NCBI GenBank assembly: GCA_012295275.1
Contig: CM022675.1
Span: forward strand, 12,445,253-12,509,252
Origin: Chrysomallon squamiferum
Taxonomy: Eukaryota; Mollusca; Gastropoda; Neomphalida; Peltospiridae
Length of the DNA: 64,000 nucleotides
Direction of reading: 5' to 3'
Shown: one piece after another, positions 12,129 to 23,739 of the stretch
How positions within the stretch are numbered: position 1 is the stretch's first letter
How the letters are laid out: each line of letters begins with the position of its first letter
Made by a program: the position numbers and the translations under genes
The notes under the pieces: model-generated
Told to the model about the DNA's origin: nothing
Databases searched by the model: none
The model's input: only the letters and a program-made list of their open reading frames with translations

Positions 12129-12440
12129 TGCTTTCATACTTTCTCAGAATTCTTGCAGTAAATGCTTACATACTTTCTCAGAATTCTTGCAGTAAATGCT
12201 TACATATATTCTCTGAAATCTTGTAGAGAATGCTTATATGGATTCTGAAAATTCCTGCAAGAAATACTTACATAGTTTCTCAAAATTCCTTCAAGGAATC
12301 CTTACAGTTTCTTAAAATTCTTAAACAGCTAGTTTCTCAAAATTCGTATAAGGAAAGATGTAAAAAAAAATGCTTACATGGTTTCTCAAAATTTGTGCAA
12401 CTTTTATATAATTACTAATAATGTTTACATAGTTTACATT
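12129..12440. repeat. 34-bp tandem repeat, ~8 decaying copies
   Basis: The word TTCTCAGAATTCTTGCAG starts at 12141 and 12175 (34-bp period), followed by 'taaatgcttacata'. Divergence rises toward 12420 (TTCTCAAAATTCGT variants). Confidence 0.92.
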
Positions 12441-12985
12441 TTTATTTATTTATTTTTTTAAACTGATTTTTGTTTTTCAAAACCTTGTATTTAAAAGTGT
12501 CTGTCTGAAACTGTGACAATGATATTAGTGATAGAACAGTTTGAGATTAGTACTGGTCCTGTGATGATGCCCAATCTAAATCAGTTGTCAGACCTTCTGA
12601 AATCAGTTTTGTAGACATTTTTTGAAAATCACAGGACATGAATCAGTTTATCACTGACTAAGTGCACTCTCTGTACTGATTCTTGGCCTTTTAGACCAAG
12701 TCAAATTTTCACCTTTTTTTTTTTTTAACAGGATCCCATAATTTGTTAATTATACAGTTATCTGGAATGAAATCTCCTGTAAACTGTGTAATTTTGACAC
12801 TAAAATGAGCTCACTTTGACAAACAGCTCATAAAAAAAAGGTAGCAATTCAAGCAAGAAATGGAAATGGTTGCTTGTACATGGTATTTAATACTCCTGCC
12901 AATTTCTGTAAAAAACGGTGTTTATCAGTGTATCACAGCAAAAAGTTTAACTTGCAGTGCGATAACCAGGAACTGTATAGGAATG
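12441..12985. other. Unique AT-rich sequence, no gene
   Basis: Nothing recognised in either strand. Confidence 0.5.
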
Positions 12986-12988
12986 CAC

Positions 12989-13039
12989 ACAAAAAAAAAA
13001 AAAAAAAAATTATAGTAATAAATAAAAAAATTATAGTAA

Positions 13040-13078
<39 letters not shown>

Positions 13079-13085
13079 AACAAAA
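12989..13085. repeat. Poly-A and (AAAT)n tract
   Basis: A run of about 20 A, a duplicated 'ttatagtaataaataaa' module, then (AAAT)n. Confidence 0.93.
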
Positions 13086-13149
13086 TAAATCAGAGATTGT
13101 GTTATATTACTATGAAGAACTAGGAAAAAGAAAATCATGATCATTTTAA

Positions 13150-13179
13150 CAGTATTATTATTACTACTACTGTTTCTAC

Positions 13180-13239
<60 letters not shown>

Positions 13240-13330
13240 CAGTGTGAGTAGTAGTAATGATTTAAATGGTTGTAGCAGAAGCAGTAGTGGAGGTAGTGGT
13301 GGTGGAGAGTGTTGATGGAGGCAAGTGGTA
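13150..13330. repeat. (ATT)n then (AGT/GGT)n tract
   Basis: About 22 ATT units, then imperfect AGT/GGT triplets. Confidence 0.92.
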
Positions 13331-13734
13331 CTTGTAAGCTTATAAATTAGGAAATTAACTTTAAAAATTATTTTTATCACCCTTATTGTGTTACATACCA
13401 CATTTTATTTATTTGTTTTTTATTTATTTAGCACATGAAGTGTTAAGTTAACAAAAAAACTAAATTAATCTAACTGATTATCCAAATTAGACTTGATAGC
13501 AGTAATTCATTTAAATGATGTATGATTATGTACAGATAATGAAATATATCTTATAATAAACACAAACTCATTTATTTTTAATAGGGAATAAAAAGTTAGA
13601 CTAGGATGCCAATTCAATTAGTGTCATATTTTTTAGCTGATAATTCTGTTTCTATATAAATTTCAAGAGCTAATCTGCTAAGTAAATAAAAAAATACCAG
13701 AATTTTCAGTTTTGATATGATTTTTTGATGATTT

Positions 13735-14180
13735 CTAAATTATTTCAGACTTTATTACTGGCAAACACTGGTTTAAGAAAAAACATAACAAAATACTGGA
13801 AATATTCAGATAACTAAATTCTTTGTAGCAATGTGTCTGTTCTTGAGACATGCAAAAAAAAATTCAAACTTTAATATTAATAAAGGTTGTTTTTCAGTAA
13901 CAAAAAATAAAATAAAAATAAAAACTCTTTCAGTCTTTACTTTTTAACATTTTGTAGACATGTATTTTTTATAAACTTTATTACTAACAAAGTCTGGTTT
14001 TCAGTTCATATTTAAAAAAAAAAAAAAATGAAGAATATAAAACAGTTTACAAAAGTATACTTTAGAATTTATATTAATTCCATCAGAATAAATATACATT
14101 TTAAAAATTCTTCTTCTTCCTTTTATATTATTTCATACTTTGTTATTAACAAAAATAGTGGTCAGAAATATTTTAAATAA
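13735..14180. repeat. Diverged repeat family around ACTTTATTA..AACAAAG
   Basis: Four diverged modules at about 13752, 13868, 13976 and 14138 share 'actttattactaacaaagt' or its variants, then 'tggttttcag' and an A-rich tail. The core is a near-palindrome of the TTTGTTAATAATAAAGT word found elsewhere (see 46.1 kb). Confidence 0.6.
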
Positions 14181-14637
14181 TTCAGAACTGTATCAAAATA
14201 AAATATACTAAAACTAAAAGGCTTAGAAGTATAGACTAGGTATTTAGAATACTTGTTCACATAAGTATACATAAACACTAATGTACTACTTGATGGATTT
14301 GGTCAACCCATGGTAGGCGTACTTAAACACAGTGAGTCATCCTTAACTCTTGACATCTGCAATGAGCAGTGGTGAAACAGTTCATTTTCTTCCATTCAAG
14401 TCATTTAGCTGAGTTTTCTTAGTCTTCTCAAGAACAGCAAATTGAGTGACATAAGCTGTGCAGTAACATGTTGGTGTGACAAAAACATGCAAATTGGAAT
14501 CAGTTAAATCTGTGTATTTGATATCACGTTTCACTGACATTTCTCACCCCATCTCTAATGTTGACAGTAAGTGCCGTGCCACATGTTGTTTGTTCTGCAT
14601 ACTCTGTTATTTAGTGATAGTTATTGATCAGTTTGAC

Positions 14638-14712
14638 AGGGCAGCTTCTTGTAGCTCAGTGGTTAGAGCTGTTTTCACGAGTGAGCGGGTCCAGGATCAT
14701 TCCTCCATACTG
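14638..14712 (+). mobile_element. tRNA-derived SINE head
   Basis: TAGCTCAGTGGTTAGAGCTG is an excellent pol III A box (TRGYNNARNNG). About 35 bp later GGTCCAGGATCATTCC sits where the B box belongs but matches GGTTCGANTCC poorly. The 3' body is not recognisable. This is a decayed SINE rather than a tRNA gene, because no acceptor stem or anticodon arm pairs. Confidence 0.65.
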
Positions 14713-14799
14713 AATAATGTGTATTAGTGACATCTTAGTATCAGTAATACTAAAAAAATAATATAACTTTTAAAATTTACTTTTGTTTGTTTAGTGACC

Positions 14800-14945
14800 A
14801 AATTCACTGTGATGTTTCCAGTGATGCTGGAAGAATTTTCATAATTTCCCATTCCAGACAAAGCTTCGCGATAAGCATATCAAAACTTATTTCTGGGTAT
14901 TTCATGATTCTGGGAAGGTCCTTGTGAAAAAACCTCTTAATGCTA
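14800..14945. promoter_or_regulatory. Complex island (candidate non-coding element)
   Basis: Non-repetitive and comparatively GC-rich, with CCCATTCCAGACAAAG and TTCGCGATAAGC near 14850-14880. Weak candidate; nothing defines a function. Confidence 0.25.
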
Positions 14946-15680
14946 AACAAAGTATCATATATTGTGATAACATGTTGTTGTTACTGTTATTATTGTTTTT
15001 GTGGCTAATATGATTTTTGTTATTATTATTATTATTATTATGTAGTCATATTACTGTCTGAGACCTGAAAATATTTTTATTAACTATTTTTATATATATT
15101 TATTACTTAATTTTAAAAAAAATAAGGCAAAATTTAAAAAAAACAAAAAAAACAACAAAACAATAATAGGACACAAAAGTTTATAAAATTAGTACCTGTC
15201 TGTTACCTACAAGTAAATAAATAAATCATCAGGTCTCGTTGCTGGTTTACAGAAAGCAGCAAGTTTTACACCTTGTCAGTATTATACACAGCTTCTCCTT
15301 TATTCATCTTCACCAGTTTTAAATATTTGTTCAGTGATAATGAGAGATCAGTTTGCAGTGATAAAGAGAATTTCTAAGTTTGACACTTCTCTTTTACCTG
15401 CTCAAAGACAGTTAACTTACTGACAGCAGTAATTACTGCCAGGTAACAGGAATCCAGCCAGAGTGTTTTAATGTAAGTTATAAAACTTGTGAAGGTTGCC
15501 CTGCCAGTCAGACTGAGTACGGGAATCAATACATGGAACTGATGAAGATTTTGCACGTTAGAAACACTTTTAAAATTTAAAACACTTGATAAGTTCTTTT
15601 TTAACATTTGTATTGCTATTTCTGCTGCTGTTATCATTATGATAATGCAAATGATGCTTATTATTGTTATTAGTTATTGT
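14946..15680. other. Unique AT-rich sequence, no gene
   Basis: A short (ATT)n lies at about 15020-15041. A somewhat more complex stretch at 15360-15560 has no repeat or motif signal. Confidence 0.5.
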
Positions 15681-15684
15681 CATT

Positions 15685-15845
15685 TCTACTACTACTACAG
15701 TTACTACTACTACTACTACTGCTACTTCTACTACTACTGCTGCTACTACTACTACAGTTACTATTACTACTACATCTACTACTACTGCTACTTCTACTAC
15801 TACTTCATCTACTGCTACTGCTATTGATACTACTACTACTACATG
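15685..15845. repeat. (ACT)n trinucleotide tract
   Basis: About 50 ACT-type triplets with TGC/TTC variants. The Thr and Tyr frames over it are artefacts. Confidence 0.95.
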
Positions 15846-16440
15846 ATTTTTAAGAATTTTTTTATTTTTTTTTTATTTTTTTTTTTTTTTGTTTTTTTAT
15901 AACAAATATTTCTGTATCAATCATGTTACAAATTGCCTTAGGGATTGAAATTTTTGACAACAATATTAAAAAATATAACTATGCAGTTGCAGTAGTTGTA
16001 GATGTAAAATCTGCTTACCTGTTTAAATGGCTGTAGACATTTTTCTTCATTATTCATAATTTAACTCAGCACAGACGGGTAAGTGTGAATATTTAAAATA
16101 AATTCACTAAAAGTCAGTGACACCTGTTAATTGATTACCTGTGTCAGCCAGGTGAGAGACAGGTAAAAGTAAGATAGATTCTTGTCTGCTCTTGCTTTTA
16201 GTTCTGTCCAGTTTTCTTTAATTATCATAAAAGCTTTTAACTTTTCAGGTAGCTCTTGAATACATCAAGCATAAGTACATAAATTTCTGTGTGTGTAGAG
16301 GATGTACAAAATGTTCATTCTGTGAAAACAAATTTTTAATGTGTGTGATTGGTATGTAGATAGAAAGTGAATGAGAATGAGTGAGATGAAAAGATTGTTA
16401 AGTAATTTTTTTTTAAAAGAAAAAAACAGAAAATGAAAAG
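15846..16440. other. T-rich then unique sequence, no gene
   Basis: Poly-T at 15856-15898, then unremarkable unique DNA. Confidence 0.5.
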
Positions 16441-16454
16441 ACAGTGTTAGAAGT

Positions 16455-16497
16455 ACACACACACACACACACACACAGACACACACATACACACAAA

Positions 16498-16562
<65 letters not shown>

Positions 16563-16599
16563 ACACAGACACACACTTGAATACACACACAGACATACA

Positions 16600-16637
<38 letters not shown>

Positions 16638-16985
16638 CTAACACACATGAACACATACATACAGGAAGATGCATACACATATACAGAAAGACACAAACAC
16701 ATGCAGACACATAGACACTCACACACACACACACACTCACACACACAGACACATACACACACACAGTCACACACATACATGAACACATACATATAGGAAG
16801 ATGCATACACATATACAGAAAGACACAAACACATGCAGACATATATACAAATACAGCCCAGAAACTCATTTACACACAGACACACACTGATACAGATATA
16901 CACATACACAGACACACACTCATACAGATAGATATACACATACACAGACACACTCATACAGATATACACATACACAGAAAGAAAC
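16455..16985. repeat. (CA)n-dominated block with internal duplications
   Basis: Pure and interrupted CA repeat. An approximately 120-bp module with 'acatacaggaagatgcataca' type sequence occurs at about 16655 and 16790, and 'cagatatacacatacacag' three times near the end. A 236-codon minus frame (Val/Cys/Tyr-rich) is a repeat shadow. Confidence 0.95.
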
Positions 16986-17099
16986 AGAGAGTGGGGGAGG
17001 AAGGGGGAGAGGGGTAGTTAAACATGTGTGTGTTAAACCTGCTGAACATGCATGAAAAACAAATTTTGTTCTTCAACAAATAAAATAAAATGGGAGTAG

Positions 17100-17160
17100 T
17101 GACAATATCACAACAGCAAGTTTGTGATGTGTATCACAACAGTAAGTTTGTGATGCAAGA
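17100..17160. repeat. ~30-bp direct duplication
   Basis: 'cacaacagcaagtttgtgat' and 'cacaacagtaagtttgtgat' lie about 30 bp apart. Confidence 0.85.
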
Positions 17161-17295
17161 CAATTCAGAATTGATGAGAATATTTTAATATAATTAAATA
17201 ATCTATTTCATTAGCATCAGCTTGTGTAGACTTTTTGCATCAGTTTTTTTTTTTCAGTGTTTAACTCTAATTGCATGTTTAAAACATATTTATTT

Positions 17296-17314
17296 CATAT
17301 TATTATTATTTTTA

Positions 17315-17354
<40 letters not shown>

Positions 17355-17402
17355 TATCATTATTTTCAATATATCATTATTATTATATTAGTATTATTAC
17401 AA

Positions 17403-17448
<46 letters not shown>

Positions 17449-17490
17449 GATTATTATTGTTGTTGTTGTTTTATTATTATTATTATTATT
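17296..17490. repeat. (ATT)n / (GTT)n tract
   Basis: Long imperfect ATT repeat ending in GTT units. Confidence 0.95.
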
Positions 17491-17499
17491 TACAGATGT

Positions 17500-18435
17500 G
17501 AAGTTACACTCAGTAAAGAAGAATACAGAAATATTTTTAAAACTGTAAGTACAAAATTTTACATTCTGATTTTATAATTAAAATACATGCATCAACAATC
17601 GCAGTAACAGCATCAACAGCTGCAATGGAACAGCATCATCACCCTGACTGACAACACCATTATAAAAACCTTTCAGAAAATTGTATAAAGGAAGAAATGT
17701 CAGGAAAATTTTGAATTCACAAGAATTTTTTTCAGAATCTGTTTTTGTTAATTTCTGTTTTACAAAAGATGGATGTTTAAATGATTAAGACAATGAAATA
17801 AGATGTTAGAATAGAGATAATAATAACTTTAAAATAGATAGAACTCTGTTGTGCTTTTCATTTATTAACTTGGTTATCATCGATGTAGTTCATTTTAATC
17901 TGAGAGGCACAAAAAATAGAGTTTAATATTAAACTGCTGAATATTAAACCAAAAAAAATTAATATTGCTTTGTCTGTAAAACTCAGCCAATTTCGTTTCA
18001 ACAAGGTATTTTTATTTTTTTTGTTGTTTTTGGAAATCTTTGGGTTTTTTAAAATTATTTTTTGTTTATTCAATTTTGTTTTCTAACTTGTGGTTTAAGA
18101 CTGAATACATTGTCTATGGAAATCAGAAAAAATCTCCATTTTAATTAATTTCACTCGATTAAGTTAAATGAAGCTGAAAGTGAAAAATGAATTATCTCAA
18201 AACTCATGTTCAGATCTGCTGTAGACTATTTGCATAAGGTACTGTTATTTACATAAGATTTACATAGGACATATAGCAGAAGAGTTCTGTTATAAGAGTT
18301 ATTTGGGTTCAGTGTCATGTGACAGAAGTTTAATAATTTAGGAGCCATTTGTAACCTTTCTATGTATATATATGTTTGTAAAGAGCTCTGATTCAGTTGA
18401 CCTTGAAAAGGAGCTTTCAGTTGTAATTAGAGTTT
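17500..18435. other. AT-rich unique sequence, no gene
   Basis: No sustained protein-like frame, RNA gene or repeat array seen. Confidence 0.5.
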
Positions 18436-18439
18436 CTGA

Positions 18440-18835
18440 ATAGTCACAAAGTACAGAGCTTTGTGGAATAACAGTTTTTATAAAGGAGTTCTGACTACAA
18501 AGTTTTATGAAAGAGTTCCACTTTGTTACAGGAGTTTTTATAAAGGTTTCTAAGGTAATATTTTATTAATGAAGGAACTATATGATAAATGAAGGAGCTC
18601 AGTGATATAGGAATCTTATATAGGAACAGGTTTTATGAGTTTTTATAAAGGAGCTTTATAAGGTTTTTAAAGGAGTTCTATAATATAGGAGTTTATAAAG
18701 GAACTCTATGGACAGGTTTTTAAAGGAGTTTTTATAAAGGAGCTTTATAAACTTTTTAAAGGAGTTCTACAGTATAGGAGTTTATAAAGGAAAATTTTTT
18801 GTTTATAAAGTAGCTCTGTTGAGGAGCTTTTAAGT
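18440..18835. repeat. Degenerate ~22-40-bp 'TTTATAAAGGAG' repeats
   Basis: TTTATAAAGGAGYT or TTTTAAAGGAGTTCTA recurs more than ten times with irregular spacing; 'ggagttctacagtataggag' and 'ggagttctataatataggag' are near copies. An old, decayed tandem array. Confidence 0.8.
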
Positions 18836-19370
18836 TTCACATTAGAGCTTATTACAAAACAGTTTGATTGTGAAACAGCTGTATGAGAGATAAATGTAGG
18901 AGATGAGAGATATTTGCCAGGAACTTTTGTTTTATGATCTTCCTGTCATGTGCAGTGAAAATGTTTGGAGGACAACATCTTCCCCTCCCATTTTGTGCAA
19001 CAACTACAACATGTCTGACATTAACAGCTGCATGCCTAAAAGCTATCTCTACATTTGTTCATTCTACCAGAAAAACGCTGCATGAGAACAACACACACTT
19101 TTGAAATAACTCGACTCTTGGAGCTGTTTCCAGAACAAACTTGCTAAGTGTCTTCATCAAATAGGAAAATGAAAATGTATCTGCGAGCAAACAAGAAGAT
19201 GAGAGTGGAAATGCATTGAGCATCTGTCATAACTGAGTCCAGCAAACAAGGAAATGAAATATGCTGGATATGAACAGAGAATGTCCTGGGAAATTCTTCA
19301 TTCCACTTTGCAGGAATCAGTTCTAAAAGGATACATTGCTCTTGGCATCCTCTTTGCATGTCCTCATTTC
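18836..19370. other. Unique sequence with a 60-codon ATG frame
   Basis: More complex than its surroundings. An ATG frame (18903-19085, plus strand) reads MRDICQELLFYDLPVMCS and onward with ordinary amino-acid composition. It has no recognised domain, and its length is within chance for this base composition. Confidence 0.35.
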
Positions 19371-19371
19371 A

Positions 19372-19680
19372 CTCAGTTTTCAAGTGAACAACATTTCTCT
19401 GCTGTTTCACTCAGTGTTCAAGTGAACAGCATTTCTCTGCTGTTTCACACAGTGTTCAAGTGAACAACATTTCTCTGCTGTTTCACACAGTGTTCAAGTG
19501 AACAACATTTCTCTGCTGTTTCACACAGTGTTCAAGTGAACAACATTTCTCTGCTGTTTAATACAGTGTTCAAGTGAACAACATTTCTCTGCTGTTTCAA
19601 TCAGTGTTCAAGTGAACAACATTTCTCTGCTGTTTCACTCAGTGTTCAAGTGAACAACATTTCTCTGCTGTTTCACCTGT
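19372..19680. repeat. 38-bp tandem repeat carrying TGTTCAAGTGAACA
   Basis: About eight copies at a 38-bp period ('caagtgaac' at 19381 and 19419). Each has the everted palindrome TGTTCA-AG-TGAACA, then 'acatttctctgctgtttcac'. Copies are 90% or more alike by eye, so the array is recent. The core TCAAGTG equals the NK2-class homeodomain word. Confidence 0.95.
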
Positions 19681-19779
19681 GATCAGATTTGTGACAAAAC
19701 CCACTGGCAAAGTTTTCTCTTCTTGCTCAGTCGAATCTTTACAAAGCAAAAATTTAAATGGCTGCCATGATTAAAAAAT

Positions 19780-20080
19780 TATTATTACTTTTACTACTAT
19801 TATTACTAAATAGTAGTAGTTGTATTAACAACAACAACAGTAAGTATAATAGTACTGCCACTAACAATAATTTAATAGCAACTTTACAACCAGCAAACAC
19901 ACAAAAAAATAAAATACAATTAACATGAAAGTCTGTGGCAGTTCATAAAGAGACAGGAAATATTTTTATAATTACAAAGCTTCAGTAATGTTTACATTCA
20001 TTTACACTTCCAAAATTGTCAGGAAAGAAAAAACAACTGCAACAACAACAACAACAACAACAAAATTAGAGCAGCTTAGA
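19780..20080. other. AT-rich with short trinucleotide repeats, no gene
   Basis: Short ATT, AAC and AAT runs at about 19782-19870 and 20038-20062. Confidence 0.6.
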
Positions 20081-20084
20081 AAAA

Positions 20085-20412
20085 GAAAATGAACGTTTCA
20101 GCCTCAGTCTGAGTGTAAATCTATTTCCTACAGGACTGATTTCAATTAGAGTGTGATATCCCTGCTTGCGAGGTGCCTGCTACCAAAGAGAGGCTTACTG
20201 TGGCTAATCATTCTTCCTGATGACTCTCAGCTTATTGTCACAGCCGATGTGCTCCCTTTCAAAGAGAAAATAAAGCATTCATCAGTGTGAGCTGAGCCAC
20301 TGTGTTTTCCTTTGCTTGTGTTAAAAGGCTTGTCTGTAATGAGGCTTTTTAGTTTCAGTGCAAAGTGCTGTAAACTTCTGCCATTTTCCAAATCAGTGCA
20401 GGACCACTTTTT
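20085..20412. promoter_or_regulatory. Complex island D (strong conserved-element candidate)
   Basis: About 330 bp of GC-balanced, non-repetitive DNA with no open frame. It includes CAATTAGAG, GGCTAATCATTC (TAATC core), TGATGACTCTCAG (AP-1-like TGACTC) and CTTTCAAAG. The sharp compositional contrast with flanking AT-rich DNA and absence of coding signal are typical of an enhancer or conserved non-coding element. Confidence 0.4.
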
Positions 20413-20479
20413 TTAAAAAAGCAGTTTGTTGATTTTTATTGTCCAGCAAAAGTCTGTTTTATTAATGACCCAGGGAAGT

Positions 20480-21095
20480 TCTGCTTTAAGGCTCCATCAA
20501 ACTCCATCTAAATGTTTTTTTCTGATATTCCATCTATTTTTTAAATTCATTGACTAGATTCCATTTGGTAACTGCCAGAAAATACAGCTATTTAACAGCT
20601 CTTTGGAACATTCACTCTTAATGAAGTTTCTGAACACCTATCCAAGCCAAACTGTAAAATTCTAAACCCATTTTCAGTTGTCCTGTTTAGTGGTCTGTTA
20701 AAGACCATTTTGTAAAAATCTACTTAAATCCATTTTGTCTTCTACTTAGCCTATTTTTAGTAGTCTAAAACCACTTGTAAAAGTCTACCTAAATCCATTT
20801 TCTCATTCTACTTAAACCAGGTTTTATGGCCCAGTTTCCATTTTGTAAATGAACCTAATTTCTAAATGTTCATGTTTGAAGAATAAAACAAGAATATCAA
20901 AGATGAGTTAAATTTAAGTTCAGAAGGTTTAGTTAAACCCACTTTACAACAGTTCATCCCCCATGTTAAACCTAAACCAGATTTCTTGTAACAAACTCAA
21001 AATGGTTTTGCAAAATCTATCCAAGTCTGTTTTTTTTTTTTTATTGGTTTCAACATTCCATTTAAAACCATTTATTAAAGTTCATTAAAACCCAT
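20480..21095. repeat. Diverged ~60-bp repeats around 'CCATTTTGTAAA'
   Basis: Variants of 'aatccattttgt', 'tctacttaaacc' and 'ccattttgtaaaagtct' recur about ten times with irregular spacing, a decayed tandem family. Confidence 0.6.
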
Positions 21096-21555
21096 TTCAG
21101 TTCTTTTTTTATTTCCTTCTTACTTTTATTTTCCTTGTGCATACATTTATTTTTTCTGTTAATGTGCAAGTTATATTAACATTAAGATTTTGAAATAGAA
21201 CTTTCTTCAAAAAAAACACTCTGAGTACAAGAAATACATCTTAAATTTAATAAATCAAATAAATTTAATATTAAACCAACTCGGCATTTTGACAAAGAGA
21301 AAAATGAGGCTGACATTTAGAGACAAAGGCTCTTGACTTTATCTTCCACACAAACAGAAGACGTTTCAGAATCTAACATAGCTGACCTTTTCAGAAGCAC
21401 TCTATTACAGGTTTGGTTTTCACCTATTTTTGGGTGTTTATTAATTTGTAAAATTCATATGGTATCATTGTATAAATAACGTTACATTTTCTAATAATGT
21501 ATTGAAGATTTTTGTAGAACCAGTTATATAAAGAAAGAAAAATAGAAATATAATT
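21096..21555. other. AT-rich unique sequence, no gene
   Basis: Nothing recognised. Confidence 0.5.
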
Positions 21556-21556
21556 A

Positions 21557-21727
21557 TGTACTGTAAGGAATAAGCTGATATACTAATCTGTACTGTAAGG
21601 AATAAGCTGATATACTAATCTGTACTGTAAGGAATAAGCTGATATACTAATCTGTACTGTAAGGAATAAGCTGATACACTAATCTGTACTGTAAGGAATT
21701 TTAATCTTACTGTAAGGAATAAGTGAT
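21557..21727. repeat. 32-bp tandem repeat, ~5 copies
   Basis: CTGTAAGGAATAAGCTGATA recurs every 32 bp (21561, 21593 and onward). The last copies are truncated. Confidence 0.95.
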
Positions 21728-21837
21728 ATTTTCTTTTATCTTCAGTTTTTTTTTTTTTTTTTTTGGCCTCTTCTTCCTGCTGTTATTGTTATAAAATTTA
21801 TGAAAGAATAAAAACTAATAGATAAAAATTAAAAACC

Positions 21838-22055
21838 TAATAACAATAATAATAATAATGATGATGATGATGATAAATCAATCAATAAAATAAATAAATC
21901 TTTCAAAACCAAACAGAAATGAAACCAAAAACAGCAACAATAATAATAAAAAAAATAAGAAAATAAAAGAATTACAAAGAAAGAAAAATAAATAAACACC
22001 TTAGAACTGCAAAAACCAACTAATAAAAGAAAAAAAACCGTGAGAAGACAAATAG
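21838..22055. repeat. A-rich AAT/GAT/AAAT low-complexity block
   Basis: Mixed short A-rich repeats. Confidence 0.85.
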
Positions 22056-22640
22056 AGTTCCCTAGCTGTATGTGGATGGAAATGAACTAATTTACTCTAT
22101 CTGCAGTACCAGGATGTTGTCAAGTGTGGCTACTGTTTCTACCTCCATTGTTGAAGAGTCATTGACAAAAATACAAGAGATGATGGAGATTCTACTTCCC
22201 ACTTGTTTACTCCTCTCAACACAGACAAGGACTGTTGTTGTTTTTTTAATATTCTCCATAGACTGGTATAAGCAGACACACAGACATCATATAATAAAAT
22301 AATTATTTTAAAGTAAAGTGTGTTTAGTTTAACACATTTTTCTGCTTCTTTTGTTCTAAGAATTAAATGCAATTTGCGTTTTATAGATAAATACTATTAT
22401 TTTAATTTATATTTATTTTTTATTCTATTTTATTCTATTCTGTTTTATTTTTTTTTTTTTTTTAACAAATATTAGGTATTTTCATTGAAATACACATTCA
22501 GTGGATATGAACCACTGACTTGAAAAAGCAAATTAATAAGGAGACACAAGTTAATTATTATTAAGTTAGTGTTTCTATACTGTACACAGTAATCAGAATC
22601 ATATTAAAAACAAAACTAATCCCTAATTATTTTTATAATC
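22056..22640. other. Unique sequence, no supported gene
   Basis: A 76-codon plus frame (22072-22302) crosses a fair splice acceptor (actctatctgcag near 22107), but no domain or matching donor is evident. A T-run lies at 22446-22463. Confidence 0.4.
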
Positions 22641-22810
22641 AGAATGCATTTTTGACCTATTAGCCCTGAACTCTCCTGTTTCTGAAAACAATTACCTTGC
22701 AGACAATTCAGTTGTAGAGTTTTAGGCAAAGGTGTAACCATGGCAACATGCCAGTAGTTGAATAAACTGCACACTTGTGAGAACAGAAGGAAAAACACCT
22801 TAAAGAATAA
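22640..22810. promoter_or_regulatory. Complex island with full-consensus X-box
   Basis: GTAACCATGGCAAC at 22734-22747 fits GTNRCC-N2-RGYAAC at every position. Flanking sequence is non-repetitive. Confidence 0.4.
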
Positions 22811-22995
22811 TTTGATAAATTACCTGAGAAAGGTTTTATCTTTTCTTTTCTTTTTTTAACTTACACATTTTGGCAGCTTCCATTTGAAATGAAATTGTGT
22901 GTAATATTTTTTTTAAAGTCATTTGTCAAAATGGTGCCAAATTGTTACAGATTATTTACTATTATTTAATACTGAAAAAAAAGAGGATATACAGA

Positions 22996-23021
22996 TGACT
23001 GTGAGTGTGTGTGTGCATGTG

Positions 23022-23098
<77 letters not shown>

Positions 23099-23125
23099 TG
23101 TGTGTGTGTGTTTGAGAGAGAGAGA
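22996..23125. repeat. (GT)n microsatellite
   Basis: About 55 GT units with two interruptions, ending in (GA)n. Confidence 0.95.
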
Positions 23126-23555
23126 GATAGTGAGTCATTGAGTGAATCAGTTTGTATGAGAGTAAAAGAGAGAATTAAAGAAAGTTAGAGATTCAGAAAT
23201 GAATATTCAGTGGTGACTTAACATTTTAAAGTTAACTGGTGTTGGGCAGACATTTCTCTTTGTACAACAGCAAATATTAAACATAAAACTACTACTGTCA
23301 TTTCACATGCTTTATTGTTAGCAACAAATAACATTTTATACAGCCTTTTCATAGAAAGAAAAATTATTTGTTAAACAATCATGGAGCATGGTTTGAATTT
23401 GGAAATAGTCTAACAAATGCACTAATGATGATAATAGAAAAACACATCCAAAATGATTTGATTAAAATGTTTTTTTCTTGGATTGGCATAATACTGATGA
23501 GACACATCAAATAAAACTCTGAAAAAAAGACAAAATAAAAACAACCCCTAATTAT
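23126..23555. other. AT-rich unique sequence, no gene
   Basis: Nothing recognised. Confidence 0.5.
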
Positions 23556-23559
23556 ATAC

Positions 23560-23702
23560 AAAAACCAGTCATAGGTTGGATTGATAAAAGCCTGTGGTAC
23601 ACATCAAAAATTAGAAGAAAAAAAATTGTATCAGATAATTTGATAAACGAATGATGGTGCACAGGCAAGCACTCTAACCACTGAACTACAGGCCTGACAA
23701 GA
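23560..23702 (-). mobile_element. tRNA-derived SINE copy
   Basis: The minus strand starts GCCTGTAGTTCAGTGGTTAG with a good A box. About 100 bp downstream are 'tgtaccacaggc' and 'ctatgactggt', matching the order expected of the SINE body. The B-box region is badly decayed. Confidence 0.6.
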
Positions 23703-23739
23703 AGATGAAAGTTAATACATAAATGTCTCAATACAGCAA

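Noticed and set aside
14638-14712. Functional tRNA gene
   Set aside because: Good A box only. No acceptor stem, anticodon arm or T-arm pairing; the B box is degenerate. Interpreted as a SINE head.
15639-15846. Tyr-, Thr-, Ile- or Leu-rich frames over ACT/ATT repeats
   Set aside because: Trinucleotide repeats keep all three frames open. The same applies at 10311-10560, 13141-13401, 17222-17548, 32648-33158, 50742-50990, 51259-51795, 52332-52820, 56049-56369 and 58629-58820.
16265-16975. 236-codon minus-strand open frame
   Set aside because: Val/Cys/Tyr/Met-rich translation of (CA)n and its variants; equally long frames overlap it on both strands.
18903-19085. 60-codon ATG frame as a small gene
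   Set aside because: Same reasoning; no signal peptide, domain or polyadenylation context.
22072-22302. Plus-strand exon around TRMLSSVATVSTS
   Set aside because: Acceptor-like site present but no donor and no recognisable protein; kept only as a note.
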